A stretch of DNA of 64,000 nt from Heterotrichella gracilis. Lineage: Eukaryota; Sar; Xanthophyceae; Tribonematales; Xanthonemataceae. The translations under genes were made by a program, and so were the position numbers. This document shows, in pieces, positions 45,674 to 57,629 of this stretch. Location of the stretch: the NCBI GenBank assembly GCA_032358255.1, contig JAULBX010000337.1, forward strand, positions 95,910 through 159,909. The letters are read 5' to 3'. The notes beneath the pieces were generated by a model. That model saw only the letters and a program-made list of their open reading frames with translations. It searched no databases and had not been told where the DNA came from. Position 1 is the stretch's first letter; each line of letters opens with the position of its first letter.

Positions 45674-48600
45674 ATGGCGCTGCCATACCTCCAACAGGCG
45701 TCGCACCTCCAGGCAGTGGCAGATGACCTCCTGCAGCGCTGCTATGACCTGGCGGGAGGCCTGTCCCCGCAGATGCAGCCCACTGCCGCTATGTTCGCCT
45801 CAACGTACTACGATGTGAGTCTGCGCCGGGATAGGGTAGCACCAGGCTTGCCTACAGGTTTGATGCTGTGTATTGGCTTGTAGCTATTCCTTGCTGAGAG
45901 CACCCACGTCAACAATGAACCCTTTGCTAGGGTTTAGGGTGTCACCAAGGTTGGATCCATATCGATAGGGTTTTGTGACCTGGTTACCCGGAGGCTCACA
46001 TTGGCCCCGGGCTTTTCAACGTGCTCACTAAGCTTGTCTCCTTGTAGCTGGCTTTTTTTACCGCGGCTTGTAGGCCATGGGCTGGGTTGTGGCCATGCGT
46101 TTGAGGTGCAACCAGCTAGAGTATACCGCTGTCTACCAGGCAGGACACACTTACCACTCTTGCACTTTTTTAGCTATACATTACCACCATAGTAGGTCGC
46201 CCGTCATTGTAGAGCACGTACATCAGATATCAGGTTGTTCTTGTAGCTTTTATCCTTACCATCCATGTATCCATACATCCCCTTTCCCAGGTTGCCAACA
46301 AGCTCATCAAGAAGTTCCCAGACCACCCGCGCTCACTCAACGTGGAAAAGGTATGCGGCTGCCAAAATAATGACACGCTTGGATGCTCACTACACCACCC
46401 ACTGCATGTGCATCAGTACTTGCAGTAACAGCATACTTGATGTTAAATATAAAAGAAAAAATTTGAAATATAAAACAAGTCAGTAGAATGAACAACTTTT
46501 GACATAATGCATTCAATGGTTATATGCAATGGGTGATAGAAAATGTATTATGATGTGGACACGCCCCTGTAATTTAGCCGATTTTTCTAATTACACCTGC
46601 CTTCTAGGTAGCTGCTGTGCCTTTCAAGATCGTTGGCAAAGCTTTCTCACTGGTGACTCGTCTTGTCCTTGTGCGCCCTTGATTTTATGTTAATGCTTGT
46701 TACAGGTTGACCGGCTTGGCTCGGAGGTGCTTTTGAGGGAGCATGCAGTCATGCTGCAGGAGTTGGAGCCACTCTACTGCCTGCTCAGGGTAAGGATGGG
46801 TATCCTTTCCAGTCTAATTTGCCAGGTTTCGCGAGTGCAAGCATCATTACTGCAAGTGCAGATGGTTCCATGGTTATGCTGCTGTACTGCATCGCAAGGA
46901 TAGTAATCATCTTTATTCAACCCGCATTCCTGCTCAGGAGCATGATCCTAAGGATAATCATTGCTGCATGGGTGTATTTGAGCATGGTCATGTGTCACCT
47001 GCATTACATGCCTTATGAACGGGCAAGCATTGGGCGTAACATCCCTTACAGCAAAGGGATCATGTGGACATGGCAGTGGGTCCTCGCAGTAGTTTGTCTT
47101 CTTCTATAAAGTTTTGTGCCGTGTTCTTCATGTCAACTATAAAATATGGCTTGTGAGGCTCTGGATGATTGTGCCTCTTCACTATTTGCAGGAGGTGGCT
47201 GGGCTTCAGCACGACACCGTGCAGGTCCTCTCGGGATTGGGCAACAGCGTGGGGCCCCTTAATTTGGCCCTCCACGAGCCCCTCATCCGGGCATTTATGA
47301 CCCTTTTCTGCAGCGCCATCCGGGTGCAGCTGCTGGCTGCCGACATCCCCTCCAAGCTAATCCTACAGCTTTACACCCTGTGCCACAACTACGCATTCCA
47401 CAACGGGGCCCGGAATTTGGCCCCCCAGGAGGACCCCCCCGACCGGGTGCAAGTGGGGCATTTCGTGCAGGAATTTGAGGGGTCCCTGGTGGCCAAGCTG
47501 CAGTCGGCCTACTACCCAATCAGCAATGTGGTGGGCCAGGTGGGGTGCAATGGATCGGTTGCATGCATTACAGCAGTGGATATGAGTCAGCAACTACCTG
47601 CAAAGGGTAGATGTCTTGCTTGCACGTGTGTCAGCAGGTGAGCCAGTCAGCTTTGATCTAACCCTCCCCCATCATCCTTATCCCCCCCCCCTTCTTGCCT
47701 TGCAGATTCTTGATGCCACCGCCTTCCCCTCTCACAACTACCATTTTACCCCTTACCCCCTTGCCCCCGTCCACTGGATCTTTCTGACTCCTCTCTTGTG
47801 ATTACTCTAATACCTTCCCTCCCCTGCAGATCCTTGAGGCCACCGCCTTCCCCTCGCTCCCCCTGGTGTGCAGCCTGGGGGCCCTGAGGGAGTGCGGCGC
47901 ATTTGACATCTCTGCCACCCCCCAGGCCAGGGCCTCCGCGCTTGCTGCAGGGGGCCTGACGCCAGGGGGTGCGTGGAGGAGCATACAAATAGGGGAGGAG
48001 CTGCGCGCATGGGCCTTCTGGGGGCTGCTCATCTGCCCACGTGCGTGCTGGATACCTATCACATATCTATCCTTCTTTGTAGGGAGACAAGAAATATACA
48101 GGAATGAACATGAACATGCATGGCTGAAAGTGGGATGTAAAATTGTAAAGCCTTTTCTCCTTTGTACGACCATTTAAAAACCTGCATCGGAAGCTTTACC
48201 ATCACGCCGTTTTGAGCGCTCGACCAATTTTAAAGCACAATGAAAATTACACTACCATGCATGCACCCCCACACCTCTCACCCCTCCGCCCCCCACCGCC
48301 AGGCGAAACCATCCGTCCCGGCAAGACCGCCATGCTGCGCGCCCTCCTTGAGGATGGATTTGTGCTCCCCCTGTACCGCGAGAGGCTGGTGTGGGTGCAC
48401 CCCCTGTACGATGAACACGTGCAGCCCGTCATGGCGCTGCACTTCAAGCAGCTGCGCAAGTCAATGAGCGTGGCGTCAAAGACGTCCAGGTGAGAGTGTG
48501 TGGTGGGGGGTGGAGGGAAGAACATAGTGGATTTGCAGTGGTGGGTGGCCGTGACCTGGGAAGGGTTATTACATAGGATGTGTGGGTGCACCCCCTGTAC

Positions 48601-51600
48601 GTTGAGCACGTGCAACCCGTCATGGCGCTGCACTTCAAGCAGCTGCGCAAGTCAATGAGCGTGGCATCAAAGACGTCCAGGTGAGCATAGTTGATGTGTA
48701 TAAGTTGGTTGTTATCTGGGGCCTGTCATGGGGAAAAGATTGGAGTAGGGTGCCTTTGCAGTGGTAAGAGGGACGGGAGGCAGGCGCTTTCCACCTGTGG
48801 CAAATCAATGGAGGGCAATATCTGTATAACACGTGTATAGTTATTAGCAAGGGCAATGCCAAGGTACCGCCACTGAAGCATGAGCGCTCCAACCCCAGTG
48901 TGCACGTTCTTGGCCCCTGTTCCCCACCACACGCGCTCCCATGCAGGCGGGAGTTGCGTGAGAACAGCAAGGGGGTGTTTGAGGATGCGCTCAAGTCGGC
49001 GGTGTCAGGCTGTGTGGCCCATCACCGAGCGCGCAGGCTGTACGTGCGCCAGCAGCTGGAGAAGATAATGGCACTGGCTGAGCATGCGCCGCAGGTGAGG
49101 GTTTGGATGTTGGGTGCTGGGTTGCAGGGTTTTGGTTTATGGATAGGGTTCTGGCAAATGTGATGGGGGTCAGGCTGTGGTGGGCACCTGGCACCTTGCT
49201 TCAGGATGCCACCGCCCCGCTGAATGACAAGGCGGACTGGGCCATTCGCCAGGCGTGGCCGCTGCCGCCCTTAATTTCTAAGCTCCAAACCATCCCGCCC
49301 CCAGGTCCTGTGCGAGGAGCTTCAGCTGGTGCTGGCTACTGTGGCATATGCGCGCAGTGAGATCATGTGGTACCTGAGGCATGTCAACCAGGTGAGCCTA
49401 GGCACAGTAAACAAGGTGCCACCATGCGGGCCTACCTGGCTACCACCCATGCCCTACTCATGGTGTTGAAAAGTTGACTTTAATTTGTATCGACACTCCA
49501 GACCGGGACCAAGACCCACATGATTGTATTATACCTGACTGACAATCCGAAAATTGTACCGATTTCTGAACCCAATGATGCACCCAACGCGCTAAACCCA
49601 AACTTGAGGATAACCTGTACCCATAAAGAGAGAAGGGCAAATCCTAGTCCATGCCATTTACTTTAAGAGCAACACATGCTTAGGCTTCCCTTGACGCGAC
49701 CCTAAAGCCTGACCTCTATGACAATTGTGCTGCAGTTGGTGCCTCGGTCCGTGACCCGCCTCTCCACAGGGGGCAACCACATGCTCAAGGAGACTGCACC
49801 AGACCCAACCCTGCCAGCCCTGCTGTCTGCCCTAGACAAAACCCTAGCCATGCTCAGGAGCAGGAGGTGAGGTGACTTATGCTTTGTAAAGTTTGGAGTC
49901 CCGATCAATGTGCCGCAGCGACGCATAACCCAGGCCTACTATGTCACTCCCTAAACAGCCGGATGTAGGCTGACATTTACGGGTGAAGGTTTGGAAATTA
50001 GGTCGGGGTGTAGGGTTCATTGTGTAGACAGTGGTGGCAGAAGGGCACCTGTACCTGAAGCACCAGGCAGAAGTTGACCCGGCTTTGGACCACATGCACC
50101 CCCAGCTCTGCTTTGGCAAGCCATTCACCGTTTTAGATGGTGGATGGCTTTTGCGTGTTGAGGCCTAAACCCTGCTCAAACCCTGAAACCCTGCCTGCAC
50201 CCTTTTGCAGGACGGCCATCAGCGCCAGCGTTGGCTTGAAGATGCAAGCCAGCGTGGAACTTCAGGTCAGTTGGTGCACCTGGTACTAATCTTGTTCTAT
50301 CATGCAAGCAGGATCGTAGTGCTGATCACATTGCATGATCTTAACTTCTGTTGGCCTGATTCTACTCTCCTTCCCAGTAGCTTGGCCATGTTCGAGTTTG
50401 TTTCCTGCTTCCAATCTTGGCAGGTCAAGAAAGTGAATGTTGAATGCAATGATGGAACACCTACACTCTTTGTATTGAGTATGGAGTAAGAAGGATTGTG
50501 TGCTTTACCGCTCTGCAGGTCAGACCATTGGTGGCGATGGCTGCAGCGTCCACTGGGGGGGTGGCGGCTGCAGGCATGGGGGCTGGGGGCGGCGGCCTGC
50601 ACCTCCAGCACGCCATTGATGCAGTGACAGCTGTCATCGACCAACTGGCTGGGGTGGTGATACCAGAGGGCAGCGTGGAAACTGCCGAGGTAAATGCACT
50701 GGCAATTGCTGTCAAGTACTGCACGCCCCTTTCACTCGTATGGTACCAGCACTACCAGGACAGGGCTGGCTGTAGCATGGCATGGAATTTAGAGCGATGA
50801 TGGTGGTTCACTCGCTATACATAAAGGTTGAGGCCCTTTTGTCACCCTTGGCTTGCATTGCACCCAATCCAATGAACTCACTCACTCGACTTATTATGCA
50901 GGATAGCCCTTTGAACACCCCCTTTGTACTGAAGTAATTATATCACCTTGCAGGATGGCTCACCCCCTCCTCACCTCACCGACCTCACCCCCGTGCGCCG
51001 CATATGGCTGGCCCTGTCATCTGACCTGTTCAGCCAGGGGGGGGCGCTGTCTGCCGGGCACCTGGACAGCATGTCGGGCCATGGGGGCCTGGTGGTGCTG
51101 CTGGCAGAGCTCATCTCGACCTCCCCGCTGTATGATCGCTTCCTCCTTACCTTGCACAGGTGCGTCTACCAAGGGGTGTGTTAAGGAAACGGGCTTTCGC
51201 ATTTTGTGTGTTGCCGCATGTCTATTGGTTGGTACATGGGCTTGCGCAGGTTTGCATTCTTCATACCGTATGTCATATTTGATGAGATAAGATGATCTAA
51301 GAAATACATGCCGACTGATTGATGAACTTACCTTTTGTCTTTTGCCGCCCCACAGTGTTTCCAGCCTGGCCGAAACCGGCTACTGGCAGCCGCAAGTGGC
51401 AGCAGCAATGACGGTGTGCATCCAGAGCTCCCTCCCCTCCCTCCCCTATGCACCCGCGTGGTTGCTCCCCTTGTCTCACTGGCACGAGCTGGATGATGCG
51501 GATGCCATGCAGGACCAATCAGGCCATTCTGCCCAAGGGTAGGTGAAATTGTGGGGAGGGAACTTTCAACCCCCAGTTTGATGTCTTTCTGACACTGTGT

Positions 51601-54600
51601 TAGGGATTAGGGTTGGGATCTGGGTATCTAAACCTCAAGAGGTTTTGGTGACTGACATGGACGGATCCTTCTTTTCAATACAGAGAACCAAGGGTAATAG
51701 TGTATATTAGCACCTGTTATAATCTTATTGCCTTGAGGAAACCAATGCAATCGCATGGCAACATGTGTCAACCTTTCCTGCTTTTCTGTGCAGCATGCAA
51801 GGGGCGTGGACCACTGTGTCTCACCAGGGGTTGGAGCGCTGGACCGACCTCGTCAGCACACGCATCACAGGCCTGCTCATGGACCTTTACCAGGTGGGAG
51901 GCTGGCCTATGCTGGCTGCTCCGAAGATGCATTGCACGGGAATTTCCACTCATTATTTACTCCATCGATATTCAATCATTGTAGTTTATTACTTTTGTGG
52001 TGCATTGTGGGGTGTGGGAAGTCGTGTGCAACGCTAAAGCGATTGTACTGTATCTTGAAGCTTTTGTCTGTTTGCACCCCAGATGCATTGGTACTGGTTT
52101 TATAATTGTTACAAACCCATCTCACTGCGTGGCTTTGCAGAACATGCCTGAGCCAGGTGGGCTGGACGGCAGTCAGGCAGTGGAGTTGAAGGCCCGGCCG
52201 CTAGCATACCCTATGCCACCCCCGCCGCAAGTGCAAGGTACTGAATTGAGACCCTAAACCATATCCCTAAACCGTAACACCAAACCCCGACCTCTACACC
52301 ATGCACAAGGAAGTAGTTGCCCTGTCCCTTGGGCAGACCCCATGCCATCACCGCTGCAAGGTACAGAAACACTACACCTGACACGCTGTACCCCTAAATC
52401 CTGCACATTGGAGTTGTAGCTCTGCACCCATATGCTTAAATGCTTACGTGGCCAGTTGCTTACACTTCCCCGCTCCAAATCGCAGCCTTTGAGGATGCCT
52501 GGCAGTGCCTGGGTGAGGTAGCCAGGGGGCTATTGGACAGCGAGGCGGTGGCCTTTGGGTCAGACTCCCCACTGGTGGTGGTGCCTGCGGCGGTGCTGCC
52601 AAGGGTGGTGGCGGATGCCTTCCGGGGGCTGCTCACGCAGATCTGCTACAGCGACAAGGTGGGAGGCTGGATCCCAAAACCCTGACACCCTAAAACCCTA
52701 AACTCTACAACGGAACCCCAACTGCCTTCCGGGGGCTGCTCACACAGATCTGCTACAGCGACAAGGTGGGAGGCTGGATCCCAAAACCCTAAAACGTTAA
52801 AACCCTAAAACCCTAAATTCTACATCGGAACTCCGACTGCCTTTCCGGGGGCTGCTCACACAGATCTGCTGCAGCGACAAGGTGGGAGGCTTGATCCCAA
52901 AACCCAAAACCCTAATAGAGATCAAGTCACTGTCATCGATTACTACTCTGACTCTAAGCGAAGCACAAAAGTGCTGAAAGCGCATGACTGCTTGGCCACA
53001 ATCCGTCGCACTGAAATTAGTGTCAGACAAGCCTTGGCTCTTGGACTGGGGTGAGGCATACCAAGGGCATCTAATCTGGCTCAAAGCTGGAATGCATATA
53101 TCTACTTACCTCATGACTTTAGTCAATGATAATATATTTGCCTTCAGGTGTCTGTTGAGGTCAACCCAGGGCACACTCTTGCAGCACCCCTTCACCCCCC
53201 CTCACCCCCCACCGCAGGAGATGCAGACCCCCAGTGCTGTGGCCCACCACGTGCACCGCTTCACATGCCTCATGGCCTCACTCAACCAGGCGCTGCCAGC
53301 AGACCTCATGGCAAGCCTGCCGCAGGTGGGTGGGGATGGATGGCATCCCTGTGTGAAAGTAATGTAGGCTGTACGGGAACCAATTGCAAGCCCCTGCTGC
53401 AGTGCGGTGTTGCAGTCAAGCCGTGTAATCAAGGTGTAATCGGGGTGTAATCGGGGTGTAATCAGGGTGTGACATCCTTGTGTGGTATTGCAGGTAGTCT
53501 GCATAAACCATGGACCAAAGACCAGAAACCAAATCCCTGTCATTGAAAACGGTTGCAGAGGGTGTTGCCCAGTTATACGGGAGCTAGGCCAGCAGGTTTC
53601 ACCCTCAAGTTCTCAAACCGAATACCTCACCCACACCCTTGGTTCCTAAACCCTGCCACCTACACCCTTGCAGGAGGGTATTGCCCAGTCCTACGTGAGC
53701 CTGGCCAGCGGGGCGGGGCTGGCGGTGGGTGGCAGCGACAGGCTGGCGGGCCACATCGCGCAGTGGTCTGTGTCGCTGCTGGCAAATGACACGCGTGGGC
53801 TCAAGGTCACAATCGACCCAAGCAGGTGGGGTTTTTTTTGTTGGTTACTTAATTTTCACTGTAATTCCCAGGCTTGCATGATGGCGCATGTGAGGTGACA
53901 TGACAATATTTTAGGTTCAACTTGGCATTAATATCAAGTACTGCCAGCAACAACATCTCCACCATCACCAAGTCAATGCTCGCCGTGCACAATCGCATGT
54001 GCTACCAGCAAATAAAAATTGACATATATCAATCATATGAACCGTTGCCAAATGTTATCAGGGCTATTCTAGGAGCACATTTCTGTCCGTGGGAATGACA
54101 ATTTTATTTAACTCTGATCATGTATATGACCTTCGAGCACACCCTGTTGCACCAGCTCATTCGTTTTGCCTATGCCCATTCCAGGAGCACGTTCCGGTCA
54201 GTGGGCGAAACCACCAGCGCCGTGGATGTCAGCCAGTACGCAAATTTGGACGAATTTGAGGCATTTGCGCACGTGTGGGGCCCATATGGCGTGGCCCAGC
54301 TGGCGCGCCGCACTGAGCATGTGATGGCACAGGGGGTGCAGAAGTTGGCTGCAATGCTCAAGGCAAATACTGTACCGTTGGCAATCTTGGAAGAGCGTTG
54401 GAAGGTATGGTTGGGCGTAGCGAGGCACTTTCATTGCAGGATATGGGACAGCAATGTGTTGGAATCTTTGGATGTAGAATAAGTAACCAGGATAAAATTT
54501 TGCATCATAATCATACACAAACGTTTAAATATTGCGGTGCAGTGAGTTCATGACTGTTTTTAGAGTATTAGGTCCTCCAAATATCATTTCCTGCATTGGC

Positions 54601-55947
54601 GGTGAGAATGATCACAGCCGTGTTGCTCGCACGCGCCTATTGGGGGGTGTTTCTTGCAGGCCGCCTCCCTCTCACCCCACGAATTCCACGAGATTGCGGA
54701 GCAGGCCAGCGACCTGGATGGGGCAGTCAAATGGACCCACTTCATGGGCCGCATCATCTTCCTGCGCCGCCTGCTGGCCACCGCTACCACCAACGCCTTT
54801 GGATCCGCGGTGCCATCTTTGGGCGTGTGCTACAAGGCTGCTGACCTGGCGCAGGCGCAGTCTGATTTGCCGGGGGGTGGGCAGGGGAGTCACATTTGTG
54901 GGGTGGTGGCGTTGCCTCGGCCGCAGCTGGGCGACAAGTTTGGGATGCGGGCGGAGGAGTTTGGGATCGACCCTGGGCTGCTGCAGGTCTTCACAGGTAC
55001 GGTAATGGAATTGTATAATGGTTTTGGATGTCATGTCATGTTCCAGTGGAGTCATGGTATTTGGGCTTGGGTATCATGTGATGGCAGCACCATGCAGGAA
55101 GCAATACGGTGTTTGTATTTGAAAATTCTATGGGAAGTGTATTTAATATCGAGAATCTTCCGTACCCTGCTATTCCCAAACCTTCTCTGCTTGTTAACTC
55201 AGCAAGGCTTACACGTCACTTCAGGTTTTAGGTAACCTAAACTGCTATCCCCGGTTTGCCCCAATGTATTGACCTTACCATGGCTCATGTCCCCACAGGT
55301 GCCATGCAATCCGACCCGCTGGACCACTGGCATTTGTGGCCCCTCCTGCTGGGACTCAGCATCTCCTCGCCAATGTGGGACTCCCCTGGCTCGGACCTGC
55401 ACCACTGCCTGCACGTGGTGGTCAGCGGACTGGCACCGGTCACCACAAGAGCCCTGGGCACAGGCAAAGTGGGGCATGCAGCGGAGCAGGTGGCGTGGTG
55501 AGTAACAAGGCTCCTACATTATTCATCGGCAAAGGTCTAGGATGCTCTTCTTCATGCATTTGTTAGCATCCCTTTTGGTGACAGTGTGGGCAGGTGGCTT
55601 GTTGAGTTTGGCCCCCCCTCTTGGTGACAGTGCAAGAGTTTCGATGCATCAGGTGTAGCTGCACCAAGTGCGTGTAAAGTCAGCATCTAAGTGACAATGT
55701 AAGCTAACCAAGTGAATGCCTATGATGGAGGGCCATTGATGAGCGCCTTTTATATAAATCACAATGAAAAAGTAATCTGTAACTAGCATTTGCATATTGA
55801 TTGACATATGGATGTAAATTGGGTTTGATGTGCTGCAGGTGTGGCTTGTTTGTGCCTGATGTCCCCTCTACCGGCCCAAGGCCTGTGGCCACCCCTCGTC
55901 GCAAGGCCATGCAGCTGGTGGCGAAGTCGCAAAAGGCCACACAGTAG
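45674..55947 (+). CDS. NAP1: NAP1/NCKAP1 (HEM) subunit of the SCAR/WAVE complex
   Basis: Predicted protein of 1,168 aa, close to the family length (about 1,130 in human). It scaffolds the SCAR/WAVE complex that turns on Arp2/3 actin branching. 22 exons: 45674-45814, 46291-46350, 46706-46789, 47192-47539, 47830-48040, 48303-48489, 48947-49094, 49305-49391, 49736-49866, 50211-50265, 50519-50689, 50954-51159, 51356-51538, 51794-51893, 52141-52237, 52486-52658, 53218-53325, 53674-53825, 54185-54404, 54660-54996, 55299-55497, 55839-55947; phases agree at all joins. Family blocks: IKKFPDHPRSL, LIRAFMTLFCSAIRVQLLA, ELRAWAFWGLLICP, AYARSEIMWYLRHVN, RRIWLALSSD, LDEFEAFAHVWGPYGVAQLA, EFGIDPGLLQVF. No stop or frameshift was seen. 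Several introns carry exon-edge duplicates. Confidence 0.9.
47700..47731. repeat. Decayed copy of NAP1 exon 5 start
   Basis: It matches the acceptor and first bases of the exon at 47825-47856 (TGCAGAT.CTTGA.GCCACC), 124 bp earlier. Confidence 0.8.
48580..48687. repeat. Near-perfect copy of the NAP1 exon 6 end
   Basis: About 105 bp repeat the end of exon 6 and its donor (48388-48495), 192 bp downstream. The frame VWVHPLYVEHVQPVMALHF stays open and the GTGAGC donor is intact, but the phase at its acceptor side (TAG|GAT) would break the reading frame if included. Confidence 0.9.
49190..49275 (+). pseudogene. CHAT-family exon 4 fragment inside a NAP1 intron
   Basis: Read on + it gives GTLLQDATAPLNDKADWAIR then QAW, matching exon 4 of CHAT copy B (GTLLQDATTMPNDKADWAIR at about 38555-38620 on the - strand). 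The stretch GCACCTTGCTTCAGGA is identical. It lies between NAP1 exons 7 and 8, in the same sense as NAP1. It mixes features of copies A and B, so a third paralogue may be the source. Confidence 0.85.
52339..52366. repeat. Decayed copy of NAP1 exon 15 end
   Basis: It resembles 52208-52240 (CC.ATGCCA.C.CCGC.GCAAGGTAC), including the donor. Confidence 0.65.
52616..52910. repeat. Three tandem copies of the NAP1 exon 16 end and donor
   Basis: Copies at 52616-52680, 52723-52790 and 52838-52907. Each runs from TGCCTTCCGGGGGCTGCTCA through GACAAG|GTGGGAGGCT into a CCCTAAA-type run. Only the first is in frame with exon 16. The period is 107-115 bp. Confidence 0.95.
53553..53597. repeat. Decayed copy of NAP1 exon 18 start
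   Basis: It matches 53669-53713 (acceptor TTGCAG, then GAGGGTATTGCCCAG), 117 bp upstream. The copy has an in-frame TAG. Confidence 0.85.
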
Positions 55948-57060
55948 AGTGGGATTGCATGCACCCACCATCAAGCTTGAGCGGGTTCCCACCGGTACTG
56001 AAGGGAGGAAGGTCCATACCTAGCTTCCCTGTAGAGTGATACGCCTGCGAGCTGCAGGCCGAGGGCGGTTTGCACTGAGTACTTGCCAAGAAATTGAACT
56101 GTTGGAACATGACTTAACACAGGGCATCCATTCTCTGAGAGCTGTTCAGAATATTGGTGAATCGCTTAGCCTATTCGATCCAATCATGCATGCGCTGTAT
56201 TGTCATCGAGTCCCGTAGTCAAGCCGCATGATTGTATTTCGTGGCAACAGTTGCTTTTGATTTAAGTTTGTGAGCTGGCATCAGCGGCCGACTGGTGTGG
56301 GCATGTATGATAGTAATCTTTCACACTTACTGATTGCACGGTACTGATCGTTCTGAAGATTGATGATAGCGGCAAGAAAATGCAGCTCGCCTGACAGTGT
56401 AATTTCCAAAACTAGTGATTTACTTTCTGACATCAACTCATTGACAATGCCTATCGTTGTTCATTTCAAAAGTACATATGCCGGCCCTAGAGGACCTGCT
56501 TGCTCTACTCAGTGGATCTGAGTTCAGACTCTGAGACAGGCTGCGGCAGCATTGTTTGCCCTGGGCGGCGTGGAAAAAATCAACACTGAATCAGATACTG
56601 TAACAGTATTACGACTCGTAAATTGCAGCATTGTATATTGTCTTGTCAGCCTGAGGCTGTAGCATCGGAGGAGTCCTTTTGCAGCAAAATAATGTGTGGT
56701 ATGAGCAAAATGACCTTCCTACGACTCAAAAAGGAAATAGGCTACATATACATGAATAATTATCAGATGCAGGAAGATCATCAGGCAGCTGAAACTGTAT
56801 ACTGGCCTGGTTGCTGTGGGGCGGCGGAGACAGAACGCGCGGATGGCTTAGATAGGCCAGACAATGTAAACATACAGAAATTTTAAAGCAGGAAAAGAAG
56901 TGCGCAGGGCGAACATGTCAAACACGCCACTGCAAAAATAGCACATGTAGGTGCAAAAATCAGTCACTGCTCTTATCCCTGGGCATTTTCAAAAACAATC
57001 ATTGTAATGATGAAGTGCAAAATTTTGATATAAAATTGTGATGATGTCGAAACAAACACG
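55948..57060. other. Convergent intergenic region
   Basis: 3' flanks of NAP1 (+) and the RAD54B locus (-). AT-richer than the genes. Only short open frames without support. Confidence 0.5.
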
Positions 57061-57482
57061 CTACTCGTCGACCTCCAGGCACTCGATGCTATCCACAAAC
57101 CCAGACGCTTGTCCCGGGTCACCAGCCATACCAAAAGGGTCGCGTGCACCATCCACATCCGCCACCTCATCCTCCACATCCCCCACTGCATCACCGCCTG
57201 CGGCTGCTCCTGGATCGACCTCAGGGGAGTCGCTGCGCTTGGTCAGATGCACAAATCTGATGTTACCAGATGCAGAAGCAGCCAGGCGCAGGGGGCCATC
57301 GTCCAGGCTGCCGCTCACATCTGCCCAGCCATAGGCCTTCCCAGCACGCTGCAAGTCAGAACGATCAGATTTTTATGCACCATAGGCAATCAGTTAAACG
57401 AGAATTAAAGCCTGTACTTGAACAGCCATGTTGGCAGAGGAGTCGATGAAGAGGATGGCATCACCCTCCCGCCCACCAACAA
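57061..57482 (-). CDS. Two orphan coding exons downstream of RAD54B
   Basis: Exons 57418-57482 and 57061-57348 join in phase (GDAILFIDSSANMAVQ, then RAGKAYGWADVSGSLDDG) and end in an acidic tail and stop. A preceding exon ending with one extra base is needed, but the last RAD54B exon offers only a phase-0 donor (57672-57673 region). They may be a C-terminal extension of RAD54B through an unseen exon, or the end of a separate small gene. Family unknown. Confidence 0.45.
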
Positions 57483-57629
57483 CTAAGCTAATACATACGT
57501 TACTATGTGCATCAATTTAAACAATGGCTTTGGTTGAGGATAAGATGGAAATGACCCGGAGAGAAACAGTCTCAGAGGCGGGGCAAAGGGATGCTAGATC
57601 CCAGCGCTGCAGAACGTGTTTGACTCACG

